From Lepturacanthus savala (Eukaryota; Chordata; Actinopteri; Scombriformes; Trichiuridae), in contig CM060484.1 of NCBI GenBank assembly GCA_030544235.1, positions 6,987,031 to 7,051,030 on the forward strand: a stretch of 64,000 nt of DNA. The letters run 5' to 3'. The notes beneath the pieces are model-generated. The model did not search any database, had not been told where the DNA came from, and was given only the letters and a program-made list of their open reading frames with translations. How positions within the stretch are numbered: the first letter of the stretch is position 1; each line of letters starts with the position of its first letter. Below, in pieces: positions 24,516 to 34,113 of the stretch. A program made the translations under genes and the position numbers.

Positions 24516-27500
24516 AAATCATTCAAGAATTTTGTGCATGGGATAAATAGATTTTTCTTTATAGGCATATTTGTGCAAGCAACAACTATAACAGCTGTTA
24601 AAATGCTATTTTCTGCAAAGAAAAGAGGACAAAATGGGGAAAAAATAGATACATAACATGATTGATAGTGACTCAACTGATATAATTATATGCATGAAAT
24701 CATTGAAAAGAATTCTGCGCTTAAATGAGTTAACCTGACCACTCGGTAATCTAATGTGGTGTAATATTCCCCTCAGGAATATATTCCACCACTTAAATGT
24801 CGGGGGGAACACAATGTGTTTACCATGTGGAAAACGCAGTCAGGAGACAGCTCTGCTCTGCAGAAAGTGATCACGCAGCACAACAGCAACAACATCTATC
24901 AAGATGCAATAATTGCCGATACCAATTTTCCTCCGTTCAACATGCAGTCTGTAAGAATGCACATATACGTACGGCAAGTGTGTCTGTGTGAGTGAGGGGC
25001 CAGAGAAACAGTCTGAATCCAGCTTTCTTCTCTGAGTTCTTAATTAGCGTTCAGAGAGTCAGACATCTGCACGCACCTGGGAAGGTTTAATCTACCTGGA
25101 AGGCTGCCAAAACCAGGTAAAACGACCTCTTTTACTCCCATCACCTGTTATAGGCGCGCACACACAAACAAACCTTCTGTCAAATCGCTCTCCAGTTTTC
25201 CAATACCACTCTAATATTACAAAAAGATAATGTGCTTACTTTAAAGGTTTCTCCTCGCTTTCCCAGCATCACTTAAGAGGAAAATGGAGCAAAAGTTCAA
25301 CACCGCAAACAGTTTAGTTGAGAAATTAAAGTGCGCTGACTCAGTATGGATGAGGATTAGGGTATGAGAGGTGCAGGAGTGGAGAGTCAGCACGGCGAGT
25401 ATAGTTAGAACATTAAATGAGTTGATTAGTTCAACTTTTTGAATAAATTACACCGGAGTCATCTTCTCATGCTACTCACAGTCTGTTCACATCCAAATTG
25501 TAAGCTATCCTTGTTCAACCCTGTCTGCTATGAATTACTTCCATATGCAGCTATTCTACATTAATGATTTACATTCAGCAGCAGTGCTCCCTGCCAGTAC
25601 AGGAAGTGTGCTGGCGCTGACACTGTGATGTTCAAGGGTAAGGTAAAAGAAGTGTAAGCCTTTCGATGACATTTTATTATTTAATCATAACGACAATGTT
25701 TCCCTACTCCCTAGTCACGTCTTAATTATCCCTAATGGTTTTTCCAATGGGGGGTGCTGAACTACGCCTTTCATGTTTGTAATAAAAGCTGTAGACTGAC
25801 ACTATAATATTAAAATAATCATCATAAAAGCGTCCTTTGTGGTGTAAGATTCCCATCAAAGTATACTTTGCTAATGGAAAACAGCAGCACAATTGTCCTG
25901 ATAATACTAATAGGGACAGAACAAAGTCATTCTGTCAAGCCACTGTCATGCACAATGATTATTCGTTACTTGCCACAGGTAACTGATGATTGAAACAGGC
26001 AAGATGGCAGAAATGTTGGGCAGGACCATGCTATTATTTATTTAACAGCTATTCAAAGATAAAAACACTACCTACAGTGTTATAGTAGCTGTTGATATTA
26101 ATGCATAGTGGTAAACCAGCGTTCGCTCCTTGTTTGGATAGAATTGATTGGCACAGTATTATCTCCAGCCAACCTGTCTTTATGTTTTACAGTCGTGCAC
26201 CATATAGACAGTATTATTTTAAAAAATAATTTGTAAAAGATTACCAATGCCTGCTTTCAAGGTAGACAGGTTTTGTTACACAATTCCTACATTAATTCAA
26301 TCTTTGTTGGTTTCTTCAAACAGCTGATGTATCCAAGATCAATTTATGATATTTTCAACAATAATAGTATTTTTTTTTTTCCTCTAACTGCAGCATAAAC
26401 CATGAGTCACTTTGCAATTTCTTCACTTTGTAAAATCTATACCTGTGGTTTTTCAATCTTTTTTTGGCAACCCCAGGCATTCATTTGGAACCTTTATTTA
26501 TCCCTGTCGGGAGATTAAAGCGTGCAGAATGAAATCACATGCAATGCAATAACGGATATTAAAACACTGAAAAAAGAGGCTTAATATTAGAATAATAATG
26601 AATAATGAGTCCATTTGTTCACTCAACATTTGACTGAACATGTCCCTGATTCAGAATCGGTTAGAAGCAGCCATCTGAATGACTCCAATCCCTCACCTTC
26701 CCAATAACAATGACAAAAACACTCAAGTAAAAACTCTACAGGCTGATTAAATATGACAAAATCAATACAAAACCAGCATGAAACTCGACTTCCAGTCTTA
26801 ATCAAATGTCTTATTTTTTCCACATTATAGGCATGCAAAATGCTCCTCACAGTGGGGACTCCTCCGTCCCACGTCTCTGCTGGATGCCATTATTTCTGAG
26901 TCGTCTCCCCGTGCGGCTTTGCACCTTTCGTCAAGCTCTTTGAGTTCATTGCAATTTTTGAAATGCCCTCCGCTTCTCTTTTTTCCCCTTTTTTTTACTC
27001 CTTTCCACTTACCCTCAATTATGCCTTTCATTACATATGCCTACTGAAATGTGGTCTCCATTTGGGCTCAGCAGGTCCCAAACTCTAAATGCTTAATTCC
27101 TTCTGTCATTAAATATTCACAGATTGAAACAAGTGCCCTGAGTTGTTAAAAAAAAGTGATAAAGTAGTGGAGTATAGGGGCTTGTAGAGTGTCTAATGAC
27201 AATTTAATAGTTCTATAGTGTTTTGAGTGATATTTTCATTATTCCATGATGACATTAGAAGTCTCAGTGGTTGGTAATTAGCCCCCCACCCTTATGATAA
27301 TGCTATCTCTCTCTTTTTTTTTCCTTTTTTTTTCTCATCACTTTCCTCCATCAAATGTCATAATTCAGCACATCACTCTTACTTAGGGAAATTAAAACCC
27401 CTTTAAGCAATTCCATTTCTCAGCTCTCTGCTGCAGCATCTGTGGTTTTTGGCAACACCGTCGCCGTGTGCATTCAGGAGCAGCCAGCTGCCAGTGTTCC

Positions 27501-28639
27501 CTGATCTGACTACCTGCATATAAAAAGAGTCGCTGAAACAGACCGTGCACATTCCACAAGCAGGCGCTGCCAGAGGTTCACTGTTCATCGAGTCGTCAAG
27601 GTGAGCCTGCCAGAAAATTAAAATGTAGACATGGGGCTTTGAGCTCAATGCTGAAATCTCTCAGGCTTTGTTCTGATGAAAATATTTTCTGTTAAGATAG
27701 ATGCTCTTTGCACGTTTGAGATTTCTGCATGATTTACGTTTAAAAATGACTATGCAACTCTGCCTTGAATAGAGGATGCAACTTGGAAACGCGTAAATAT
27801 TTAATGAAATGGGGAGATTATATGTGTTATCAGTAATTTGAGGTAACTACTGCAGCCAAGGAAGCCTGCACTTACTAAAAATGTGCCTGTTGGTGACAAC
27901 CTCACTGTGTGTATCAGCATTTAAGGGGACAGCAGCACTCCAATAGTGTCTCCACCCATATCAGTTACCACGGAAGAGCAAAATAAAAACCTCCAAGCAG
28001 GTCCACTAGAAATGAGATTTAAACATTTTTATGACATGTTATTTTATTGAATTCAACCCATATTATATTTTATTGTTTGATTTTCTATCCTATTTTTTAC
28101 TTTATTTCTTATGTTAGCAATGTGCTACGTACAGTTTAAACTTTTTAACATCAAAGAAAAAAATACCCATGATTTGTGGAAACACAGCACAGTTTGTTGT
28201 GAAATGTCCCTGTCCTAGACTGTGGGACATCATGTACCATAGGGACTCTTCTCCTTGCTCTAAAGGACCAACTACCCAGCTGACCAGACCACCAACTGAA
28301 CAACAACCTGATTGAGCTGCAGGCTGTATCCGGGCCTGGCTCACCCATACCTCACTCTCAACCAACCACTTCACACCTCCCTTCCAGCCATCTGCCCTCC
28401 CCCACCCTCACGATCTGTTAGAGGTATGCTGGATATTCAGCAGGTTTAACACCAGCCTTGTTTGTCCTGCCGATCTCCAACACCATCTACCAGAGTTCAC
28501 TACTGCATTTACATGACCATTGGTGGTAGGCTTTATGCAGGTAACGGATATGTCAGATAAATAAGAAACCCCAATTCTGTAACTAGGGTAAAAAATTAGA
28601 GAAATGTGGTTTGTGCAGATTTCTGCGAGTAAGATGAAG
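24516..28639. other. 4.1-kb stretch without a gene or recognised transposon
   Basis: Open frames are short and unrecognised. T-rich runs occur at 26371-26381 and 26983-26996. The stretch is notable for the absence of transposon relics and for several ATTA/TAAT-rich sections (for example 25400-25760 and 27200-27300), which may be non-coding DNA under constraint. That reading is inference only. Confidence 0.5.
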
Positions 28640-29270
28640 AATGCAAATCTAAACCCAATAAGGCTATCAGGAGTAACGTTTCAAGCTACTGCTCTTCATC
28701 AGATGAGATAGACATGTAAGATGCCATCTATGTAGTCACATGAGTACACAATCAAATGCATTAAGATTTAAGGTAATGACCATCATCAAGATGAGAGGTC
28801 ATCATATAGTATGGGAACACAGTTACAGATGCCTCTAGTTGTATTATAGTTGCAATATAAAAAAACAAAATCAAGGATCAACAGCCCAGAGACCAAAGAA
28901 ACATCATCACATAAAGACTGAAAACAAGAAAAGGGAAAACAAAGTCACTAAAAGGGGCAAATGTCCAATTACTTCATTGAGGCCCTTAGGTGACATAGTG
29001 TTAGAGTGTAAATCCAGAGCAGCTCACATTTTAAAAAGAAAAGTGTTCATGTCTCCTCCCTGTGTGGCAGTTGGACATGTTCAATGCCCACATAACTCAG
29101 AGGGGCAATGGTGTGTTTCATAAAGCCGAAGAAACACATCTCCACAGGGCTCTTTGATCATGATTTACTTCTGTGTTCCGAATTCCGGTTATATGAAAGT
29201 CCACAGGGGTATTTGGGCATGTACTGTATATTATAGTGTTGGTTTTGTATGAGCTGATGCCTTTGACATA
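28640..29270 (-). mobile_element. Penelope-like element fragment, left (minus-strand) copy
   Basis: On the minus strand from about 29250 the DNA parallels the + strand copy at 29308-29760. It covers the same CPCG-region ancestor (now frameshifted), then a segment ending YVGIEHVQLPHREETMN. It then keeps the C-terminal tail pattern NTMSPKGLNE (about 28990-28960). That tail is characteristic of Penelope-like retroelements, whose protein is a reverse transcriptase followed by a GIY-YIG endonuclease. A 3' UTR of about 250 bases follows, up to the hammerhead-like core at 28678-28702. Stops and frameshifts show it is dead. The reverse-transcriptase part is absent. This copy and its partner face each other across a roughly 37-bp spacer. 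The motif matches are seen; the family assignment is established knowledge applied by eye. Confidence 0.88.
28678..28702 (-). ncRNA. Hammerhead-ribozyme-like core (Penelope-like copy 1)
   Basis: On the minus strand the sequence reads CTGATGA, then 13 bases able to form a short imperfect stem II (agc/gct paired), then GAAAC. CUGAUGA-stem II-GAAAC is the conserved catalytic core of hammerhead ribozymes, and Penelope-like retroelements are known to carry such motifs in their terminal regions. Stem II here is weak, and I could not delimit stems I and III or the cleavage triplet with confidence. Activity is therefore doubtful. Confidence 0.45.
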
Positions 29271-29307
29271 GAATGAAATTCTGTCATGCGCAACAGAGGC
29301 AAATCAT

Positions 29308-29760
29308 TCAATGACAAATGCATCATCTCATGCAAAACCAACACTATGATATACAGTACATGCTCAGATGCCCCTGTGGATTTTCATACATAGGAACAAC
29401 TTCCAGACCTCTCAAAACCAGGATCTTAGCACACAGAAGGACCATCAGAAATCATGATCAAAAGAGCCCTGTAGTGATACACGTCAGTCTTATGAAACAC
29501 ACTGTTGCCCTTCTGAGATTTGTAGGCATTGAACATGTCTAACTCCCATGCAAGGGAAAGGGGGGCATGAACAATCTTCTTTAAAATGTGAAAGTGCATG
29601 TTATATTGTCACCAGCGGTGTTACTTATACCACAATTACATCATGTGACCTGTTTCATGTGACTTATCGTGCATATCTAAGATGGCATCTTGCATGTCTA
29701 TCTAGTCTGATGAAGAGTGGTAGCTTGAAAGGTTTTTCCTGACACTGTGCAATATTTTTT
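29308..29760 (+). mobile_element. Penelope-like element fragment, right (plus-strand) copy with GIY-YIG endonuclease relic
   Basis: The open frame at 29318-29542 (74 codons) is the endonuclease domain. QYMLRCPCGFSYIG supplies the two GIY-YIG tyrosine blocks. TSRPLKTRILAHR supplies the arginine helix, followed by IRNHDQKSP. The frame ends LLRFVGIEHV, where the glutamate is the expected metal-binding residue. In Penelope-like elements this domain nicks the target and lies C-terminal to the reverse transcriptase, which is missing here. Downstream, about 29550-29610 is similar to the left copy, but roughly 200 bases of 3' UTR are deleted. The 3' part gatggcatcttgcatgtcta (29682-29701) and the hammerhead-like core then match the left copy again. 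The domain is nearly intact, but the copy cannot be autonomous. Confidence 0.9.
29707..29731 (+). ncRNA. Hammerhead-ribozyme-like core (Penelope-like copy 2)
   Basis: ctgatgaagagtggtagctt followed by gaaag sits at the same place relative to the 3' UTR as the core of copy 1. It keeps CUGAUGA and GAAA but has G instead of C after GAAA, and two changes in the loop region. A functional ribozyme is unlikely. The positional conservation supports common descent with copy 1. Confidence 0.4.
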
Positions 29761-29830
29761 TAATACTGGATTCCTGTGGTGTGTGAGCTGTATGTGCACA
29801 CTTGACTAAATCTCTAATGGGGTAAGTATC

Positions 29831-29951
29831 CAACCCTATCTCCTAGAAATTATCTACTTTGCTGAGTCAGACAGCAATTATGTTTCACTCAAAACATAGC
29901 TGGGCAAACAAATTTGGACTTAATAAATGTAATTTCTAGGAGACAGGGTTG
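29831..29951. mobile_element. 121-bp MITE with 22-bp terminal inverted repeats
   Basis: caaccctatctcctagaaat starts the left arm (29831-29852). The right arm (29930-29951) is its reverse complement with one mismatch in 22. The 77-bp interior encodes nothing. No clear target duplication is visible. High arm identity suggests a comparatively recent or palindrome-maintained element. Confidence 0.75.
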
Positions 29952-30132
29952 TGGTATTACTGTGTGCATACAACAATGTCATTTTCAATGTAATTTTTCC
30001 TTTTTTTAAGTTCAGATAACCTGCTAAAAACATGAGGATTTGATGATCACCTCAATTTTGATTAAAGTTCTTTCATGTGGTGCAGAGCAGATGTAGGCAT
30101 CCCTGTATTTCTGTTTCTGTGAAGTGACTATA
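29952..30132. other. Unassigned spacer between repeats
   Basis: No gene or terminal repeat is recognised. Confidence 0.5.
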
Positions 30133-30247
30133 CACAATAGATACACAATGGACCTTTTCCACAACAGCCTTATAAAATAGCAGCGTAACCACAGGTATTA
30201 TGAAAGAGACTAATTAAGGTCATGTTCCATTTAGTGCAGCAGAGCGG
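30133..30247 (+). repeat. Dispersed ~110-bp repeat, copy 1
   Basis: aatggaccttttccacaaca leads into cacaggtattat, actaattaagg, then ttccatttagtgcagcagag. The same order of motifs occurs at 32631-32775 on this strand and, in part, at 30740-30845 on the other strand. It encodes nothing and looks like a terminal or internal piece of a mobile element. Confidence 0.7.
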
Positions 30248-30739
30248 TTCTGTCACAAATCAGGCAGTTGACAAGCAGATAATGATGAAATGGCACTAAG
30301 AAGTATTAATTTTCCTGAGCAGGCAGAGATGGTGAGATGGAGGCTGGCGTGAGGGTTGTGCTGAGGAGAAAAAATTCTGGAAAAGGCTGGGTAGAGGGGA
30401 AACCCGAGGTTGAGAGCTGACTTGGTGGGATTCGCAGGCAGATGAGGTGGGCAAATACACAAGGGGATGGGGAGAAGAGGTGCAAGCTAAGCTGGCCGAC
30501 AGGCAAACAACTGAGAACAAAGCTAGAGACGTGCACATCGACAAATGGTGAAGGCACGATGGTCCAGCGGGGACTGACTCTTTGTGCTGGCTTCTTGTAT
30601 TGCAGCCAGAGTCTAGGCTGAATACAGGGAAGTCTGCTTGATTGGAGGCAGGTGTGTTGATCTGTGATAATGAGCAGGTGTGCTGGGAGAGGGCTACAGG
30701 GCATAGGGGTGGATTGGCTTTACTGAGCCAACACTCACA
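30248..30739 (-). mobile_element. GC-richer block resembling a degraded LTR (solo LTR-like)
   Basis: This roughly 490-bp block is less AT-rich than its surroundings and lies between oppositely oriented copies of the dispersed ~110-bp repeat. On the minus strand it starts ccaccactgtgag, runs through cacacctgctcattatcac and cacacctgcctccaatca, and ends ctgatttgtgaca. That layout recalls LTRs of fish Gypsy-type retrotransposons, but no primer-binding site, polypurine tract, partner LTR or target duplication is visible. The minus-strand frames here (132 and 165 codons) are Ser/Pro/Leu-rich, overlap each other and match no protein family, so I do not call a gene. Confidence 0.35.
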
Positions 30740-30845
30740 GTGGTGGCACCCTGACTCTATTTGACCTGAACACAACCTTATCATTTGTAACACCTGTGTT
30801 TACCTACTATTCCATGTCAACTTGGCTGTCATGGAAAAAAAAGGT
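30740..30845 (-). repeat. Dispersed ~110-bp repeat, copy 2 (inverted)
   Basis: On the minus strand the order is agacctttttttttccatga, gttgacatggaatagtaggt, acacaggtgttac, then gttcaggtcaaatagagtca. The last part matches the copy at 32541-32630 (gttcaagtcaaacagagtca). It is inverted relative to copy 1. Confidence 0.7.
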
Positions 30846-31069
30846 CTATTGGCTCTTATCTGGAGGTCTCTGTCATTGTTTGCTGACTATGCTAATAGCC
30901 AGTGAAGATGCAGGCACCATTTACAGTATGTGAGGTTGTATTCTGTGGAGCTCTCACAGTCTGACTACTACTGATGGCACCAGTATTCCTCTGTTGGCGA
31001 ATCTGCGTTTCTTGGCAGACAGAAACATGTCATGGCACCTCTATGACTCGAGAGCAGTAAACCAAGGCA
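30846..31069. other. Unassigned spacer, possibly transposon-derived
   Basis: Placed between a dispersed repeat and the Tc1/mariner relic. It has no recognisable motif. It may belong to the left end of the Tc1/mariner element or to the repeat. Confidence 0.4.
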
Positions 31070-31430
31070 GTATCTGATGTGACTACCATTTTCTAGCAGT
31101 GCATCACATTGCTTTCACGCAGTGGATCAGGTTGTTGATTGATGCCTGTGGAATATTGGTCCACTCCTCTTCAATGGCTGTATGAAAACGCTGGATATTG
31201 GCAGGATCTGGAATACGGTGTTACACATGCAGCATTACATGCTTAATGGGTGACATGTCTGGTGTGTATGCAGGTCATGCAAGTAACTGGTATGTTTTCA
31301 GCTTCCAGTAATCTTTGTTGCAACGTGAGGTGATGGAGCTGGATAATAGGCACGAAAATGGACCTCCAGGACTTCATAACTTTTAGTTCAAATTTCCATC
31401 AATCCAGTTGTGTTGGTTGTCCATATGCGA

Positions 31431-31482
31431 GCACCCACAGTACCCACCCCTCGCCTATGCGAGGGGTGGGTACTGTGGGTGC
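31431..31482. repeat. Perfect hairpin with 24-bp arms and 4-base loop
   Basis: Positions 31431-31454 and 31459-31482 are exact reverse complements around the loop ctat. The right arm is the left end of the adjacent MITE plus two bases of its target duplication. The left arm is an inverted copy of the same bases. Such a perfect GC-rich hairpin is either recent or maintained by gene conversion between its arms. Confidence 0.95.
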
Positions 31483-31642
31483 AGGTTTTTGTTCCAACCA
31501 AGCAGTAACACACCTGATTCTACTAATGAAGATCCTTAGCAAGGACTCTAATGGTTGATTAGTAGAATCGTGCTTGGTTGGAACAAAAACCTGCACCCAC
31601 AGTGGCCCTCTAGGACCAGAATTGCCTACCCCTTGCCTATGC
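31453..31642. mobile_element. hAT-like MITE with 8-bp target-site duplication, nested in the Tc1/mariner relic
   Basis: The 8-mer gcctatgc flanks the element at 31453-31460 and 31635-31642. The element (31461-31634) starts gaggggtgggta and ends tgcctacccctt, forming terminal inverted repeats with a few mismatches. Long internal inverted arms follow (gtgcaggtttttgttccaac on the left at 31480-31499, its complement at 31577-31596). The left arm lacks about 20 bases that the right arm has (ccctctaggaccag). An 8-bp duplication is typical of hAT transposons. It has no coding capacity. It must have inserted after the Tc1/mariner element. Confidence 0.85.
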
Positions 31643-32411
31643 CCATTGATACTATAACCATTCCACCAACATGGGACACTCTGTCCACAACACTGACCTC
31701 AGCAAACTGCTCACCCACATTATTCCATACACCTTGTCAGCCATCTGCCTAGTACAGTGAAAACCAGGATTCGTCCATGGAGAAAATACTTCTAGTGCCA
31801 GATGCCTTTCAAAGGTGAGCATTTGCCCACTCAGATTGGTTTCAATGACAATTCTTCTTCGGATGTACAAACCATCTGTTGCATGATCAACATAGGTGGC
31901 TGGTGTCCGACGATCTTGAAGGTAAAGATACTGGATGTGGAGGTTCTGGGCTGGTGTGGGTTACACATGGTCTGCATTTGTAAGGCCGGTTGGATGTGCT
32001 GCCAAATTCTAGGAAACAATGTTGGAGCCAGCTTATGGTAGTGAAATGAACATTTAATTCATGGGCAACAGCTGTGGTGGACATTGCTGCAGTCAGCAAG
32101 CCAATTGCACGCTCCCTCATATCTTGTGGCATCTGTGGCATCATGTTGTGTGATAAAACTGCATTGTTGAGTGTCCTTTTATTGTGACCAGCCCAAAGCA
32201 CACCTGTGCAATAATCATACTGTATAATCAGCATCTCTAAACATCACACCTGTCAGGTGGGTGGATTATCTCAGCAAAGGAGAAGTGTACATTAACACAG
32301 ATTGATACTAATTTCTGAACAAAATAAGCCCTTTGTAGGCATAGAATAAACTAGCTCATAAAAAATAAGGGCAAAAACAAAAGTGATGTGTTTATACTTT
32401 TGTTCAGTGTA

Positions 32412-32540
32412 GAAGAGATGTTCAATTGGAAGCATATGCACATACATGCAGGTAGAGAGATGTTTTGTAGGGGTCATGCAATATGTCATGAAGATTTCCT
32501 TCCTGTAAGGCTAAAAACGTTGATTTGATTAACTATAGAC
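32412..32540. other. Short unassigned spacer
   Basis: Lies between the Tc1/mariner right end and the tandem dispersed repeats. Nothing is recognised in it. Confidence 0.5.
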
Positions 32541-32630
32541 ACCCACATTGACATGCAATAGTAGGTAAACTCATGTATTACCAGTGACACTAATTAAGGT
32601 TCTGTTCAAGTCAAACAGAGTCAGGATTTT
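32541..32630 (+). repeat. Dispersed ~110-bp repeat, copy 3 (first of a tandem pair)
   Basis: attgacatgcaatagtaggt, actcatgtattacc, actaattaaggttctgttca and gtcaaacagagtcagga. Its 3' part matches the inverted copy at 30740-30845 better than it matches its tandem neighbour. Confidence 0.7.
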
Positions 32631-32775
32631 GCAATAGATCTTTTTCATAGCAGCCACATTAACATTAAATAGTAGGGTAAATATATGTGTTATCAATGAT
32701 ACTAATTAAGGCTCAGTTCCTTTTAGTGTAGCAGAGCATTTTTAGAGAGCCAGTATGCACAATAGCAGCACCCTG
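32631..32775 (+). repeat. Dispersed ~110-bp repeat, copy 4 (second of a tandem pair)
   Basis: gatctttttcatagcagcca, attaaatagtagggta, gtgttatcaatgatactaat and ttccttttagtgtagcagag. Its 3' part matches copy 1 at 30133-30247. The element continues as agagccagtatgcacaatag. Confidence 0.7.
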
Positions 32776-33281
32776 CTATCTTACTATGACTTTGGTACAA
32801 TTGTAATGTAGCAATCTACTATTGTATTCTAAAATGGTGAGGAGATAAAAAGCTGTTTGACAAGAGTGTGTTTTTTGACATTTTATTTGCTGAGCTATGT
32901 AAATGACTGGAATTCCTAGAAAAGAAATTAAGAATGCACGTGTAAACAACAAACTTTCACATGATACGGTTTGATTGCACAAATCCCTGCTCTGAGATGA
33001 GTTTCCATATTCTCAACCTGTGATTAAAGACAGATGCTTTTCTAATTACTCAAACATGCACTAATGATGCTGAAGTTATTTACAGCTTAGCGATCCACTG
33101 CTTGTAATTATCGTAAACATGACCTCTGCTCGCCCTTCACACAGAATCAATGCATAGAGTGGGGCAGATTGGAATAAGAATGTTAACACTGTGGAGTGCA
33201 GGGTGGTTGGTGGAGAAAAGAAGATGGCATGGTGTTGAATCATTGGAAACCTCTATATGTGCACAGTAAGTGTAATTATAC

Positions 33282-33372
33282 AAATAAACTTTATTTGTAT
33301 AGCACCATCCATACATAAATGCTGCTCAAGGTCCTTTACAACAGATGTGAAATAAACATTAAAAGCATGTTG
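33282..33372 (+). mobile_element. Short interspersed repeat fragment with tttatttgtatagcac motif
   Basis: ctttatttgtatagcaccat followed by gctgctcaaggtcctttaca resembles a very common 3'-tail segment of fish LINE/SINE families. No head or target duplication is visible. Confidence 0.5.
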
Positions 33373-34089
33373 AGAAAAACAAACAATTAGACCTATTGGG
33401 GATGGGGAAGGGGAAATAGAATATATACATAAAAAATAATGCAAAATAGAAAACAAATATGCTGTACCAATTACTTTCTCTCTTCTTGAAATATATGGTT
33501 GTTAGTCCAAAAGATTGTGAAAAGTGCAGAGTTTCAGTAATTCAACTCAGGTGCTCAAATGATCTGACTGGCCCCAAATAATGCAAGTAAAATTGGATAA
33601 TCTACATATTTTACTGCAATTATGCTTACTTCAGACATTATTACATTAACATCAGAGTATGGTGTTTACATGCATTCTGCCTTGCATTATTTCCATAGTC
33701 ATGTGCATGCAAATCTGTCCACTGTGATATGGCCTGACTAACTTCCACTTGGAGGTATTTATGAATTAAAATAACATATACACAAGATGAACAAAAAATA
33801 AACAGGAGCTTCAACAACAATGTATAGATTAAAATTGTTTACTAAACATATACTTCAAGGTTCTAATCTTACTTTATGTAATGTCCTCTTTTAAAATCTA
33901 GTTTTTGAGGTGAGTTGTGGCTACAAATACACTTAGAAAAAGCACTTACTGGGCACATAGTCCAATGATACAGGGATTTTGCATCAGAACTAATCAAATA
34001 CTTGTCTTTATCTGTATAGTGTGTTAACTGCTTTCCTTGTTCATTTTTTGAGATGGTTCTTGAATATGAATATGCAGAATTTTCTAGAG

Positions 34090-34113
34090 GGTGTGTGTGT
34101 GTGTGTGTGTGTG
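34090..34113. repeat. (GT)n microsatellite
   Basis: About twelve uninterrupted GT units. Confidence 0.95.

Larger units (their letters stand above)
31070..32411 (-). mobile_element. Tc1/mariner transposon relic (transposase on minus strand)
   Basis: The N-terminal helix-turn-helix region is clear at 32150-31890: RERAIGLLTAAMSTTAVAHE, then LNVHFTTISWLQHCF and EFGSTSNRP, the DNA-binding part of a common fish Tc1-type transposase. Further along the minus strand DESWFSLY (about 31775-31750) keeps the first catalytic Asp. PAYTPDMSPIKHV (about 31275-31235) has Lys where the third catalytic acidic residue (SPIEHVW) should be. IEEEWTNIPQASINNLI (about 31175-31125) is the C-terminus. The block between the first and third motifs is deleted and interrupted by the MITE at 31461-31634. 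The right end (ttcagtg-ta, 32404-32411) fits the element's terminal repeat with a TA target. The left end is not found. The element is inactive. Confidence 0.92.

Noticed and set aside
30296..30793. 165-codon minus-strand open frame
   Set aside because: It is Ser/Pro/Leu-rich, overlaps another open frame on the same strand and lies across an LTR-like block and a dispersed repeat. No protein family is recognised.
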